Shown piece by piece: positions 44,183 through 52,242 of a stretch of DNA of 64,000 bases. Below the pieces are notes generated by a model. It was given only the letters and a program-made list of their open reading frames with translations, ran no database searches and was not told the DNA's origin. Positions within the stretch are counted from its first letter, which is position 1. Each line of letters opens with the position of its first letter. Origin of the DNA: UBA5069 sp964560495 (GTDB lineage Bacteria > Chloroflexota > Anaerolineae > Caldilineales > Caldilineaceae); assembly GCA_964560495.1 (NCBI GenBank), contig CAZLMM010000021.1, positions 1 to 64,000 of the forward strand, written 5' to 3'. Both the position numbers and the translations under genes were made by a program.

Positions 44183-46759
44183 TCACGTCCGCAGACTGCC
44201 GCCCGTCTCCTTCTCCACCGCGGCGATGATGCGCTGGCGCAGGGTCTTCACCTCGCGCTCGTTGAGCGGTCGTTCATCGCTCTGGTAAGTCAGGCGGAAG
44301 GCCAATGATTTACGATCCGCAGCCAGGTTCGGCCCACGATAGATGTCGAATAGTTCCACATCCACCAGCAGTTGCCCGCCTGCCTTGCGCATGGTCTCCT
44401 CCACCCGACGCACCGTCACTTCCTCGGAAAGCTCGAAGGAGAGGTCTTCCAGCACAGTCGGATAGTTGGAGATGGGGCGCATGGGCTGGACGACAAAATG
44501 GGGTCGCACCACTGGCTCGATGCGCAGGTCCGCCGCGCACACGCGCATGGCTGGCAGATCGAAGGCAGCGCGCACCTGGGGATGCACTTCGCCCATCAAG
44601 CCCAGGTTGACGCCGTTCAGCCACACCGCAGCGCAGCGCGGGCCATAGGAGGATGTGTCCGGCTCGGCGCGAAATTCCACTGCATCGGGCGTGAAACCAA
44701 GCTGGTCCAACAGAGTCTCCACCACACCCTTCAGATCAAAAAAATCGAACTCCCCGCTGGCGTTCTGGTGATAGAAGTCGGGCGGTTGACGCAGACCGGC
44801 CAGCGTGATGCTCAGGCGGCGCTCCTCGCCGGGGAAAACACCGTCGCCTGCTTCAGGCAAGAAGGCGCGCCCGATCTCGAAATATGCGTGGCGCGGCGCC
44901 AGGCGGGCGTTGCGCGCCAGGTTTTCCATGGCGCTCACCAGGAGCGAACGGCGCATGACCCGTCGTTCGGGCGAAATGGGGTTGGTCAGGGTGACGTAGG
45001 CGCCAGGGTGGAGCGGCGGCAGCCCCGGCGTGAGTTTGTTGTGGCTTTCGGGCGAGCTCAGCGCATGATTGATGGTTTCTTGCAGCCCACAGGCGACGAG
45101 AATGTTGCGCAGTTTCTCTTCGGTGTCATAGGCGTCGTGCCGCCGCTGGGTTGCCAACACATCGTCGATGAGCGTCGCGCCCACTCGTTCGTAGCCAATG
45201 ACGCGCGCCACCTCCTCGGTCAGGTCGGCGGGATAGGCGATATCCAGGCGATGCCACGGCGCAGTGCAGGCGAGCAACGGCTCGCCGGGCGTCCGCTGTA
45301 AGGCCAAGAGACTGTCAGGAGATGCGTCAGCCGACGCGTCAGCGACCTGTTCCACCTGAAAATCAAGACGGCGCAACGCGTCAGCCACCTCATCCAGCGT
45401 TACAGGCATCCCCAGCAAGCGACGCATGTCGCTCTGGCTGGTGTAAACCGTGGGCAAACGCTGCTCCACGGGATAGGCGTCGACCATGCCAGGGACGATG
45501 CGCCCGCCGGCGTAGCGCCGCATCAGTTCGGCGGCATAGCGCGCAGCCATGGCGTTGAGCGACGCGGGCACGCCGCGAATGAAACGAAGGCTGGCCTCGC
45601 TGGAGAGCTGCAACTTCTGGCTCGTGCGGCGGGTGTTGATGGGGTCGAAGGTTGCGGATTCCAGCAGAATGGCGCGCGTGACGTCACTCACCTCGCTTTC
45701 CAGTCCGCCCATCACGCCGGCAATCGCGACAGCGCCAGCCCGGTCGGCGATCATGAGCATCTGTCCCGTGAGTGTGCGTTCCACGCGATCCAATGTGGTG
45801 AACTTCTCGCCTTCCGCGGCGCGCCGCACGATGATCACCGGTTTGTCTTCGCCCACGCGGGCTGCGCGCTCCTTGAGGATGCCGTAGTCGAAGGCGTGGA
45901 GCGGCTGTCCCAGGGCCAACATGACATAGTTGGTAATGTCCACCACGTTGTTGATGGGGCGCATTCCAGCGCGAATCAGGCGCTGCTGCATCCACAGCGG
46001 CGAGGGGGCGATGACGACACTTTCGATGATGACGCCTGTGTAGCGATTGCACAGCTCCGGGTCGGCGATCTCCACGCCCACCCAATCGCTGGCCTGGTCA
46101 TCGCCGCTGGGTCGCCATTCGTCGGGCGGCAAGCGCAGCGGCGCGCCGGTGAGCGCTGCTATCTCCCGCGCCACGCCCACCATGCTGAGACAGCGCGCCA
46201 TGTCGGGAGTCAGGTCCAGATCCAGGATTTCGTCCCCCAGATAGGAGCGCAGCGGCGCGCCCACGGGCGCATCTGCGGGCAACAAGAGAATGCCTTCATG
46301 CTCCTCGCTCAGGCCCAATTCTCGCTCGGAACAGACCATGCCGTTGGAGAGCACGCCGCGAATCTTGGATGGTTTGAGCCGCTTGAAAGGGCGTGGCCGT
46401 TGGTCGCTGTAGGCGTCGATGAGGAGCGCGCCTGAACGGGCGAAAGGCGCTTTCAACGTGGGCAGGGTTCCTTCGGCCTTGGTCTTGCCCTTATGGACAA
46501 AGAGATTGGGCGCGCCGGTGACCACGCGCTCCGGCGCGTCGCCGCCGAACTCCACATCCACCAATGTCAGGCGGTCGGCGTCTGGGTGGGGCAGCACCGC
46601 GATGATCTCGCCCACGGTGATGAACTCTGGGTCCCACCAATCTCCGACCCGCTCGACAGCGTCCACCCCCAGACCGGCCAGCGTCAACCGCTCGCTCAGC
46701 TCTGCGGTTGGCAGGGTCATGTCAACGTACTCTCGCAACCAGGATAAAGGAACGCGCAT
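44183..46759 (-). CDS. pheT: Phenylalanine-tRNA ligase beta subunit
   Basis: The 858-residue protein has the full bacterial PheT architecture. A tRNA-binding OB domain is at about 40-150 (VGEIIAVLPHPDADRLTL), the B3/B4 editing region in the middle (KPSKIRGVLSNGMVCSERELG before it), B5, the catalytic-like core and an FDX-ACB anticodon domain at the end (RPISNYPTVLEDLSFEL). GAGGAG lies 7 nt before the ATG at 46759. It forms the alpha2-beta2 synthetase with PheS, which is not next to it as in most bacteria. Confidence 0.96.
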   Translation of the reverse strand: MRVPLSWLREYVDMTLPTAELSERLTLAGLGVDAVERVGDWWDPEFITVGEIIAVLPHPDADRLTLVDVEFGGDAPERVVTGAPNLFVHKGKTKAEGTLPTLKAPFARSGALLIDAYSDQRPRPFKRLKPSKIRGVLSNGMVCSERELGLSEEHEGILLLPADAPVGAPLRSYLGDEILDLDLTPDMARCLSMVGVAREIAALTGAPLRLPPDEWRPSGDDQASDWVGVEIADPELCNRYTGVIIESVVIAPSPLWMQQRLIRAGMRPINNVVDITNYVMLALGQPLHAFDYGILKERAARVGEDKPVIIVRRAAEGEKFTTLDRVERTLTGQMLMIADRAGAVAIAGVMGGLESEVSDVTRAILLESATFDPINTRRTSQKLQLSSEASLRFIRGVPASLNAMAARYAAELMRRYAGGRIVPGMVDAYPVEQRLPTVYTSQSDMRRLLGMPVTLDEVADALRRLDFQVEQVADASADASPDSLLALQRTPGEPLLACTAPWHRLDIAYPADLTEEVARVIGYERVGATLIDDVLATQRRHDAYDTEEKLRNILVACGLQETINHALSSPESHNKLTPGLPPLHPGAYVTLTNPISPERRVMRRSLLVSAMENLARNARLAPRHAYFEIGRAFLPEAGDGVFPGEERRLSITLAGLRQPPDFYHQNASGEFDFFDLKGVVETLLDQLGFTPDAVEFRAEPDTSSYGPRCAAVWLNGVNLGLMGEVHPQVRAAFDLPAMRVCAADLRIEPVVRPHFVVQPMRPISNYPTVLEDLSFELSEEVTVRRVEETMRKAGGQLLVDVELFDIYRGPNLAADRKSLAFRLTYQSDERPLNEREVKTLRQRIIAAVEKETGGSLRT

Positions 46760-46879
46760 GAAAGACTCCTCAAGAATTGTCGATTGTAAACTGCGAATGA
46801 TGAATTGTGACCGGGCGCACCCACACTTAACCATTCACGATTCATCGTTTACCATTTTTCATTTACCGCTCGCCATTTC

Positions 46880-48409
46880 TCAAGTCAGCGATCGCGGGCG
46901 GTATTGAAGCGCCTCGGCCAGATGATGCACCTGAATGTGGCGCTCGTCGGCCAGGTCGGCGATGGTGCGGCTGAGCTTGAGCACGCGATGATAGGCGCGT
47001 GCGCTCAGGTTCATCTGTTGCATGGCCGAGCGCATGAGATTGCGTCCGGTCTCGTCGATGGCGCAGAAGTGCTGCACCTCCGCCGGGCCCATGTCGCCGT
47101 TCACCAGCACATTGGGCTTGCCCAGGTGAGTGAAGCGCGCGTGCTGATGCTGGCGCGCCCGCTCCACCCGTGAGCGCACCGTGGTGGATGGCTCGCCCTT
47201 GTCCAATGCGGCCAGCTTCTGAAAAGGCACTCGCGGCACATCCAGGTGGATGTCGATGCGGTCCATGAGCGGGCCGCTGATGCGTTGCTGATAGCGCATG
47301 ACCAACCCCATGGAGCAGGTGCATTCCCTTTGGGTGTCGCCATAGTAGCCGCAGGGACAGGGATTCATGGCAGCTACGAGAACGAAATTGGCAGGAAAGG
47401 TGAGGGATCCACTGGCGCGGCTGATGGTGACGATGCGGTCTTCCAGGGGTTGACGCAAAGTCTCCAGGTTTTTGGGGCCGAATTCGGGCAGCTCATCCAG
47501 AAAGAGGACGCCGCGATGGGCCAGGCTCACCTCGCCCGGACGCGGCCAGCGACCGCCGCCCACCAGCCCGGCGTTGCTGATGGTGTGATGGGGCGCGCGG
47601 AAAGGGCGTTGACGCACCAACGGCTGGCCGTCGGGCAGGGCGTCGGCCACAGAGTAGATGCGGGTGATGTCCAGCGACTCGGTGAGCGTGAGCTTGGGCA
47701 GAACCGAGGGCAGCGCACGCGCCAGCAAGGTTTTGCCGGCGCCGGGCGGGCCTTTCAGCAGACAATTGTGGCCGCCAGCGCAGGCGATCTCCAGCGCGCG
47801 CTTGACGTGCTCCTGTCCCTTGATGTCGGCGAAATCCACCGGGTAGTGGGTTTCGCCCTGTTCGTCGAAGCGTAGGGTGTTCTCGAAGCGGGCGATGAGG
47901 GCCGCGCCGTTGAGATGGCGCACCAGGGCGGCCAGCGAGTCGATGGGATAGACCTCAATGCCTTCCACCAGGGCGGCCTCGGCGGCGTCCATCGTGGGCA
48001 CAAAAAGGCGACGATAGCCGCGCTGCTGCGCCATACTGGCCATGGGCAAAACGCCATTGACATGACGCACGCTGCCGTCCAGGCTCAACTCGCCCAGGAT
48101 GAGGGCGTCATCCAAAACGCCGGAGACCTGGCGTGTGGCTGCCAGAATGCCCACGGCGATGGGCAGGTCGTAGGCGGGGCCTTCCTTGCGCAAATCTGCA
48201 GGCGCCAGGTTGATGGTGAGGCGATGTTGCGGGAAGAAAAAGCCGCTGTTGGTGGTGGCTGCGCGCACACGTTCGCTGCTCTCGCGCACGGCTGTGTCGG
48301 GCAAGCCCACCAGGGTGACGCGCTCCAGCCCGGTGGCGATATCCACTTCCACCTGCACCGGCTCTGCATCCAACCCGACGACGGCGCAGCTATGAACTTT
48401 GGCGAGCAC
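46880..48409 (-). CDS. comM: YifB/ComM-family Mg-chelatase-like AAA+ ATPase
   Basis: The 509-residue protein has a ChlI-type N-terminal domain (KVHSCAVVGLDAEPVQVEVDI onward, fold of Lon protease S5), the AAA+ core with Walker A GPPGAGKTLLAR and Walker B LFLDELPEF, a cysteine motif NPCPCGYYGDTQRECTCS, and a C-terminal Mg_chelatase_C domain with LSARAYHRVLKLSRTIADL. ComM is a branch-migration helicase that helps integrate transforming DNA. The start is GTG at 48409 with GGGAGG right before it; the frame extends to 48463. Other competence genes are not in the window. Confidence 0.94.
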   Translation of the reverse strand: MLAKVHSCAVVGLDAEPVQVEVDIATGLERVTLVGLPDTAVRESSERVRAATTNSGFFFPQHRLTINLAPADLRKEGPAYDLPIAVGILAATRQVSGVLDDALILGELSLDGSVRHVNGVLPMASMAQQRGYRRLFVPTMDAAEAALVEGIEVYPIDSLAALVRHLNGAALIARFENTLRFDEQGETHYPVDFADIKGQEHVKRALEIACAGGHNCLLKGPPGAGKTLLARALPSVLPKLTLTESLDITRIYSVADALPDGQPLVRQRPFRAPHHTISNAGLVGGGRWPRPGEVSLAHRGVLFLDELPEFGPKNLETLRQPLEDRIVTISRASGSLTFPANFVLVAAMNPCPCGYYGDTQRECTCSMGLVMRYQQRISGPLMDRIDIHLDVPRVPFQKLAALDKGEPSTTVRSRVERARQHQHARFTHLGKPNVLVNGDMGPAEVQHFCAIDETGRNLMRSAMQQMNLSARAYHRVLKLSRTIADLADERHIQVHHLAEALQYRPRSLT

Positions 48410-48597
48410 GATGCCTCCCGCGGGGGTGGGGCGTCTCGCGTTGCACCCGACCCCGGATGTCACTCATGAAACGCCTTGTCCATATGACGATAGGGCAATT
48501 CTACTTGCGATGACGGCGGGCGTCAATGCGCAAGAGGGAAAAACTACACGGATATTCATTCACTTTCGGCCAGGTCGTCCAGGATGGCGAGATTGGG

Positions 48598-49476
48598 TCA
48601 TGTCACTGGCCACCAGTAGGAAGCGCGCGACGCGGTGGGCTGAAAGTCGAGTCGCTCTACGCCCAGATAGTGGAGCGTGGCGCGCTCCAGCAGGGAAAAC
48701 TCGTCGGAGTTCTCCCGATTGAGCCGCATCGGTTCCTTGAGCACGACGGGGGGGTTGCTCATGAAGCGCGGCCTGCCAATGACATTTTGTGATGAGGCAT
48801 GGAGCATGAAGGGGTGGAGGATGACGAAATCGCCGGCGTCGCCGGTTAATTCCTCGAATTGGGTGCACTGGCTGATCATGGCCTGAAAGTCGAAATCGCC
48901 CGGGGCAACGCCTGCCGGATGATCCGCCAGATAGCGCGCCATGATGCGCACTGAGTCAGGCGCGATGAAGGTGCCGCCGCCCTGATGCAGCATGTCCGAC
49001 CAGAGGACGATGGTGAGCAGCGCCTGCTCGCGACTGTCCAGAAAGTGGCGGAAATAGCTGCCATCCTTGTGCCAGCCGCCGACCTGGGCGGAGGGAGGCT
49101 GCCAGGGCTTGTCTGCCCCCCGGTGAAAGTTGACGATGAAGGCGTCCGACCAGATGAAGGAGTTGATGGTGGTGAAATGGCCCGATTGAATGCCCATCAC
49201 TTGCGTCTCCAGTCGTTCTTCGCCGCCCACCACGTCGAGGATTGCGGCCCAGGCTTTGGGCGCCAGCTCAGCCACGGGCATCTGGTTCTTGTGATCCATC
49301 CAGATGATGTCCTTTTGCCAGGTGGTCGGGTCATGGCTGTCATAGCCCAGCCGCTCATAGGCTTCGTCGATCCAGCGATTGGCGACTGAGAGATCCAGGC
49401 AACCCTTGACGACGAGATAGCCTTTGTCCAGAAAACTTTGCACTTGTTCTGCGGTCAGGATGCGATAGTTGCTCAT
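48598..49476 (-). CDS. Phytanoyl-CoA dioxygenase family protein
   Basis: The 292-residue protein is a second PhyH-type Fe(II)/2-oxoglutarate dioxygenase. HKDG in VGGWHKDGSYFRHF gives the HxD ligands, HPFMLHASSQN the distal His, and GRPRFMSNPPV the 2-oxoglutarate-binding Arg. It begins with LTAEQVQSFLDKGYLVVKG. It differs strongly from the copy at 41703, so the two are not recent duplicates. It stands alone on the minus strand. Substrate unknown. Confidence 0.88.
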   Translation of the reverse strand: MSNYRILTAEQVQSFLDKGYLVVKGCLDLSVANRWIDEAYERLGYDSHDPTTWQKDIIWMDHKNQMPVAELAPKAWAAILDVVGGEERLETQVMGIQSGHFTTINSFIWSDAFIVNFHRGADKPWQPPSAQVGGWHKDGSYFRHFLDSREQALLTIVLWSDMLHQGGGTFIAPDSVRIMARYLADHPAGVAPGDFDFQAMISQCTQFEELTGDAGDFVILHPFMLHASSQNVIGRPRFMSNPPVVLKEPMRLNRENSDEFSLLERATLHYLGVERLDFQPTASRASYWWPVT

Positions 49477-49629
49477 GGGTGAATGACTCCGGAAATAGTG
49501 TAAGATGTTCGGATGAAGAATGTCGTTGCTTTTGAGGAACTATTCTGCCATTGATCTGCTCTGGCGGCAACCAAGGGCAGGTATCCCCAGTGTTCCGCGA
49601 CCGAACTGCCCATGTATTCCTGACCTGTG

Positions 49630-49635
49630 TTATAA
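49630..49635 (+). promoter_or_regulatory. Candidate extended -10 promoter of lipoprotein gene
   Basis: A perfect TATAAT preceded by TGT gives an extended -10 element (TGnTATAAT) 43 nt before the ATG at 49679. The -35 region is poor, as is common with extended -10 promoters. Confidence 0.5.
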
Positions 49636-49678
49636 TGAACGACAATCATTCAACCATATAAAGCCAGAGCGGTAACAT

Positions 49679-51157
49679 ATGCGCACAGTCTATTTGCTGA
49701 TCATTGGCCTGCTGCTCATGACGCTTGCCGGCTGCGTTATGATCACGCGGCCCACCGATACACCGGCCGCAGCCAGCGCACCCAATGTGGAGTCCGCAGA
49801 TTACGGGCGTCCCGTCACATTCCGCGCCGGACGTTCTATTCGCTATCCAGACTTTACACTGACCTATCTGGGCGAGCGATTCGTCATATCGGAGAATCCG
49901 CCGAGGACCTTCTCTTTGCAGGATTTTCGCGCCACGCAGAATGAGGAAGAGGCTGCTATCACCTGGAGCAGCGGCCTGGGCGACATCGCGCCGGCCATCT
50001 TCACCATGGGCGGGCATGACTATCTGTTGGAGCTTGCTTTCTCAGACGAGTTGGGGCAGCTCGCCGAAAACGAGCTGGTGGTCTGGCGGAAGGCTGCGAC
50101 GCCGACCGCTATCTCCACGCCGGCTCCTCAAGACGACTCCGACCAGACCGTCGCGCTGGATCAGCCCTTCGGCCTGCGACGACGTCAACAGGCCAACCTG
50201 GAAGGCGAGGAGCTGGTTGTCGAGTTGCGCCGCGTTCTGGCTGATTCGCGCTGTCCGGTGAACGAATTGGGTCAGCGCATGACCTGCACCTGGCTGGGCG
50301 AAGGTGTGGTGGAGCTCATTGCGCATCTCGACGGCGCGTCTCGCCAACGCGTGGTGTTGGGCACAGCCAACCGCGCGGCGCCCAAGTGGGCAGAGGTGGG
50401 AGACTTCACGATCCAGCTGCTGGACTTGACCCCTCTACCTGCTGTGGACAAACCGCAGCCCACCCAGGAGGAGTATACGGCGCTCTTGCAGATTTCCCAG
50501 CGCAGCGCGCCGCCAGTGGAAACGCCTGTTCCAACACCCACTGCAACCACTTTGCCAGAACCCACGCCTACGACGTACTACGAGATAGAGATCATCATTG
50601 ACTGTGACAGGCTGACAGGGGAGGACGCAGAGGCCGTGTTGGGCGAGTCGGTGAGCCGCGACGGTCTGATGCTCAACTTCTTTTGCCTCGAATCCAGCGT
50701 CGAGCCGGCCGGCGCCAGCGCCCCGGATGACTTTCCCTTCTACCTGGGCGACTATCAGGATCGCAATGTGGTCGCCGCCACCCAGTGGGGCGTAAGCGAC
50801 TCGCCCGACCCGCTCCTCGACCTGGCCGAGCGCGTGCGCCGCGCCAACCCGACTGCGGACAGCGCCTATCCGAAGCTGCTGACATACTATGCAGTTGGGT
50901 CGCTGGCTGATGCGTTTGCCCAACTGCCCGTCATGGCCGAGGGCGCGCAAGGGTTGCATGTGGAAATGGTCGACGGCTTGGGAGAGGCGGCTCTCTGGCT
51001 GTGGCAGGGTCTGCCCGACGGTCGCCATTTCGCCGCTCTGCTCACGCTGGAAAGGGGCAAATACATCGTCGTCTATGCCCTCGTCCGACCGGAACAGACC
51101 GAAGATGCCGCACAGGAAGGAATGATCACAATCAGCCAACGAATGAACGGGCAGTGA
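49679..51157 (+). CDS. Hypothetical lipoprotein
   Basis: The 492-residue protein has a lipoprotein signal peptide with LTLAGC and lipid-site cysteine C19. After a Thr/Ala/Pro spacer the mature part holds several beta-rich segments and two Pro/Thr linkers, for example TPVPTPTATTLPEPTPTTYY. I recognise no domain family. The only cysteines in the mature part are few (SRCPVNELGQRMTC, IDCD and FFCLE). It probably sits on the outer face of the membrane. Its promoter is the TATAAT at 49630. Confidence 0.75.
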   Translation: MRTVYLLIIGLLLMTLAGCVMITRPTDTPAAASAPNVESADYGRPVTFRAGRSIRYPDFTLTYLGERFVISENPPRTFSLQDFRATQNEEEAAITWSSGLGDIAPAIFTMGGHDYLLELAFSDELGQLAENELVVWRKAATPTAISTPAPQDDSDQTVALDQPFGLRRRQQANLEGEELVVELRRVLADSRCPVNELGQRMTCTWLGEGVVELIAHLDGASRQRVVLGTANRAAPKWAEVGDFTIQLLDLTPLPAVDKPQPTQEEYTALLQISQRSAPPVETPVPTPTATTLPEPTPTTYYEIEIIIDCDRLTGEDAEAVLGESVSRDGLMLNFFCLESSVEPAGASAPDDFPFYLGDYQDRNVVAATQWGVSDSPDPLLDLAERVRRANPTADSAYPKLLTYYAVGSLADAFAQLPVMAEGAQGLHVEMVDGLGEAALWLWQGLPDGRHFAALLTLERGKYIVVYALVRPEQTEDAAQEGMITISQRMNGQ

Positions 51158-51252
51158 CAATTATTGTCGATGCGAACAGGTTGTTTCGCTCCCACCTTTG
51201 TCCGCGCCGCCAATCCTTGGGTGCTCATCCACTAATGCTTTGAAATAGACAA

Positions 51253-51311
51253 GAGGCTGCCTTTGCGCTAAGTTTTTGGCGTCAAGACCGAACTTGGTGA
51301 AAGGCAACCTC
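51253..51311. repeat. Short inverted repeat beside transposase remnant
   Basis: GAGGCTGCCTTT (51253-51264) and AAAGGCAACCTC (51300-51311) are complements with one mismatch. They lie directly before the decayed transposase ATG at 51312. They may be part of an insertion-sequence end, but no matching copy was found on the far side. Confidence 0.35.
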
Positions 51312-51847
51312 ATGCGAAAGCCGAAAGACTGGGGACAACCGCGCCCCACCCAGCCTGTGACCATTATAAGCAGATGGGGCGCGGCAACGTGAAGTCGACA
51401 GCGACGTACAAGACCCAAAGCGGGAAGCGGCGCACCTTCCAATGCACTGCGTGTAGAGAGCAGTTTGCGGAGACATGGGAAACGGTCCTGTATGATCTGC
51501 GCGCATCGGAAGAGAAGGTGATGATCGTGCTTAAGTTGCTGCTGTGCAAGGTGGAGTTGAGCGCCATCAGCTTTGCCCTGGGAGTGACAGAGGAAACGAG
51601 TTTGGAATGGCTGCGACGTGCATCGGAAAAAGCCGATGAGATCAACCAGCGCCTGTTGCGCGAGGTGAAAGTGACCCAAGTGGAGTTGGACGAACTGTGG
51701 AGCTATGCCTTGCGCAAACGGCCGACGAGTGCGGCAGCAGATGGCGAGAGTCCAGAAGAAAGCAGCGATGGACGACAGTGGGTGAGCTTTGCCCCAGAAT
51801 ATCGACTCCTGTTGGCCACCCATGTGGGGCCTTCTGGGTTGAGGTGA
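51312..51847 (+). pseudogene. IS1-like transposase remnant (frameshifted and truncated)
   Basis: From the ATG at 51312 the frame reads MRKPKDWGQP and soon stops. Shifting frame near 51355 gives CDHYKQMGRGN and then a long stretch to 51847: RRTFQCTACREQFAETWETV (zinc ribbon), a helix-turn-helix part with FALGVTEETSLEWL, and VELDELWSYALRKR. This is the plan of IS1/InsAB-like transposases, with the DELWSY start of the catalytic domain. After LLLATHVG the homology ends, so the catalytic domain is mostly lost. It is an inactive relic. Confidence 0.7.
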
Positions 51848-51899
51848 GGCGACAAACCCGATCTTGCAGTGCTGATGACCGTTCCGTGTCTGGGATGAT

Positions 51900-52046
51900 G
51901 TGGCCGCCACGGCCAGCCAGGTTCCGATCACGGCGATCATCAACTCAAACAGCGGGCCGCCCAACAGCGACTATATCCACGGGTTGGATGAACTGTTCGC
52001 AGCCAGCGTGACCATGTTGGGGATCGACGGGGTGACGCTGTTCACA
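51900..52046 (+). pseudogene. Fragment of spherulin-4-like (spherulation-specific family 4) gene
   Basis: One frame here reads VAATASQVPITAIIN, then SNSGPPNSDYIHGLDEL and FAASVTMLG. This matches the N-terminal core of spherulin-4-type proteins, whose motif is roughly VPxxxIxNPxSGPG..DYxxGIxxLxxAGVxVLGY. A full protein has over 200 residues, but here only about 49 remain and no start or continuation is visible. It directly follows the transposase relic, so a deletion or insertion event probably destroyed the gene. The assignment rests on motif memory only. Confidence 0.45.
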
Positions 52047-52242
52047 GTGAAACGCACTCCTCCTAGATTGGTGCGCGTTCGACTTGGGAATCCATGTGAG
52101 AAGCGGCATCGAAATTGACCGATCCCTGCGCAGAAGCTACAATACGCAAAGTGGTTTCAGATTCCACATCGGAATCGTTGGAACCACGACCCAGACTACA
52201 CAATCTACTCTATCGTTGTAACTCCTTCCCACAAGGTGTGAC

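Noticed and set aside
46760..46879. Possible T-box leader upstream of pheT
   Set aside because: The 120-nt space shows no T-box consensus (AGGGTGGAACCGCG) and no specifier-stem arrangement.
51161..51964. 267-residue minus-strand open frame over the transposase remnant
   Set aside because: The plus strand has the zinc ribbon, helix-turn-helix and DELWSY of a transposase; the minus frame has no family match.
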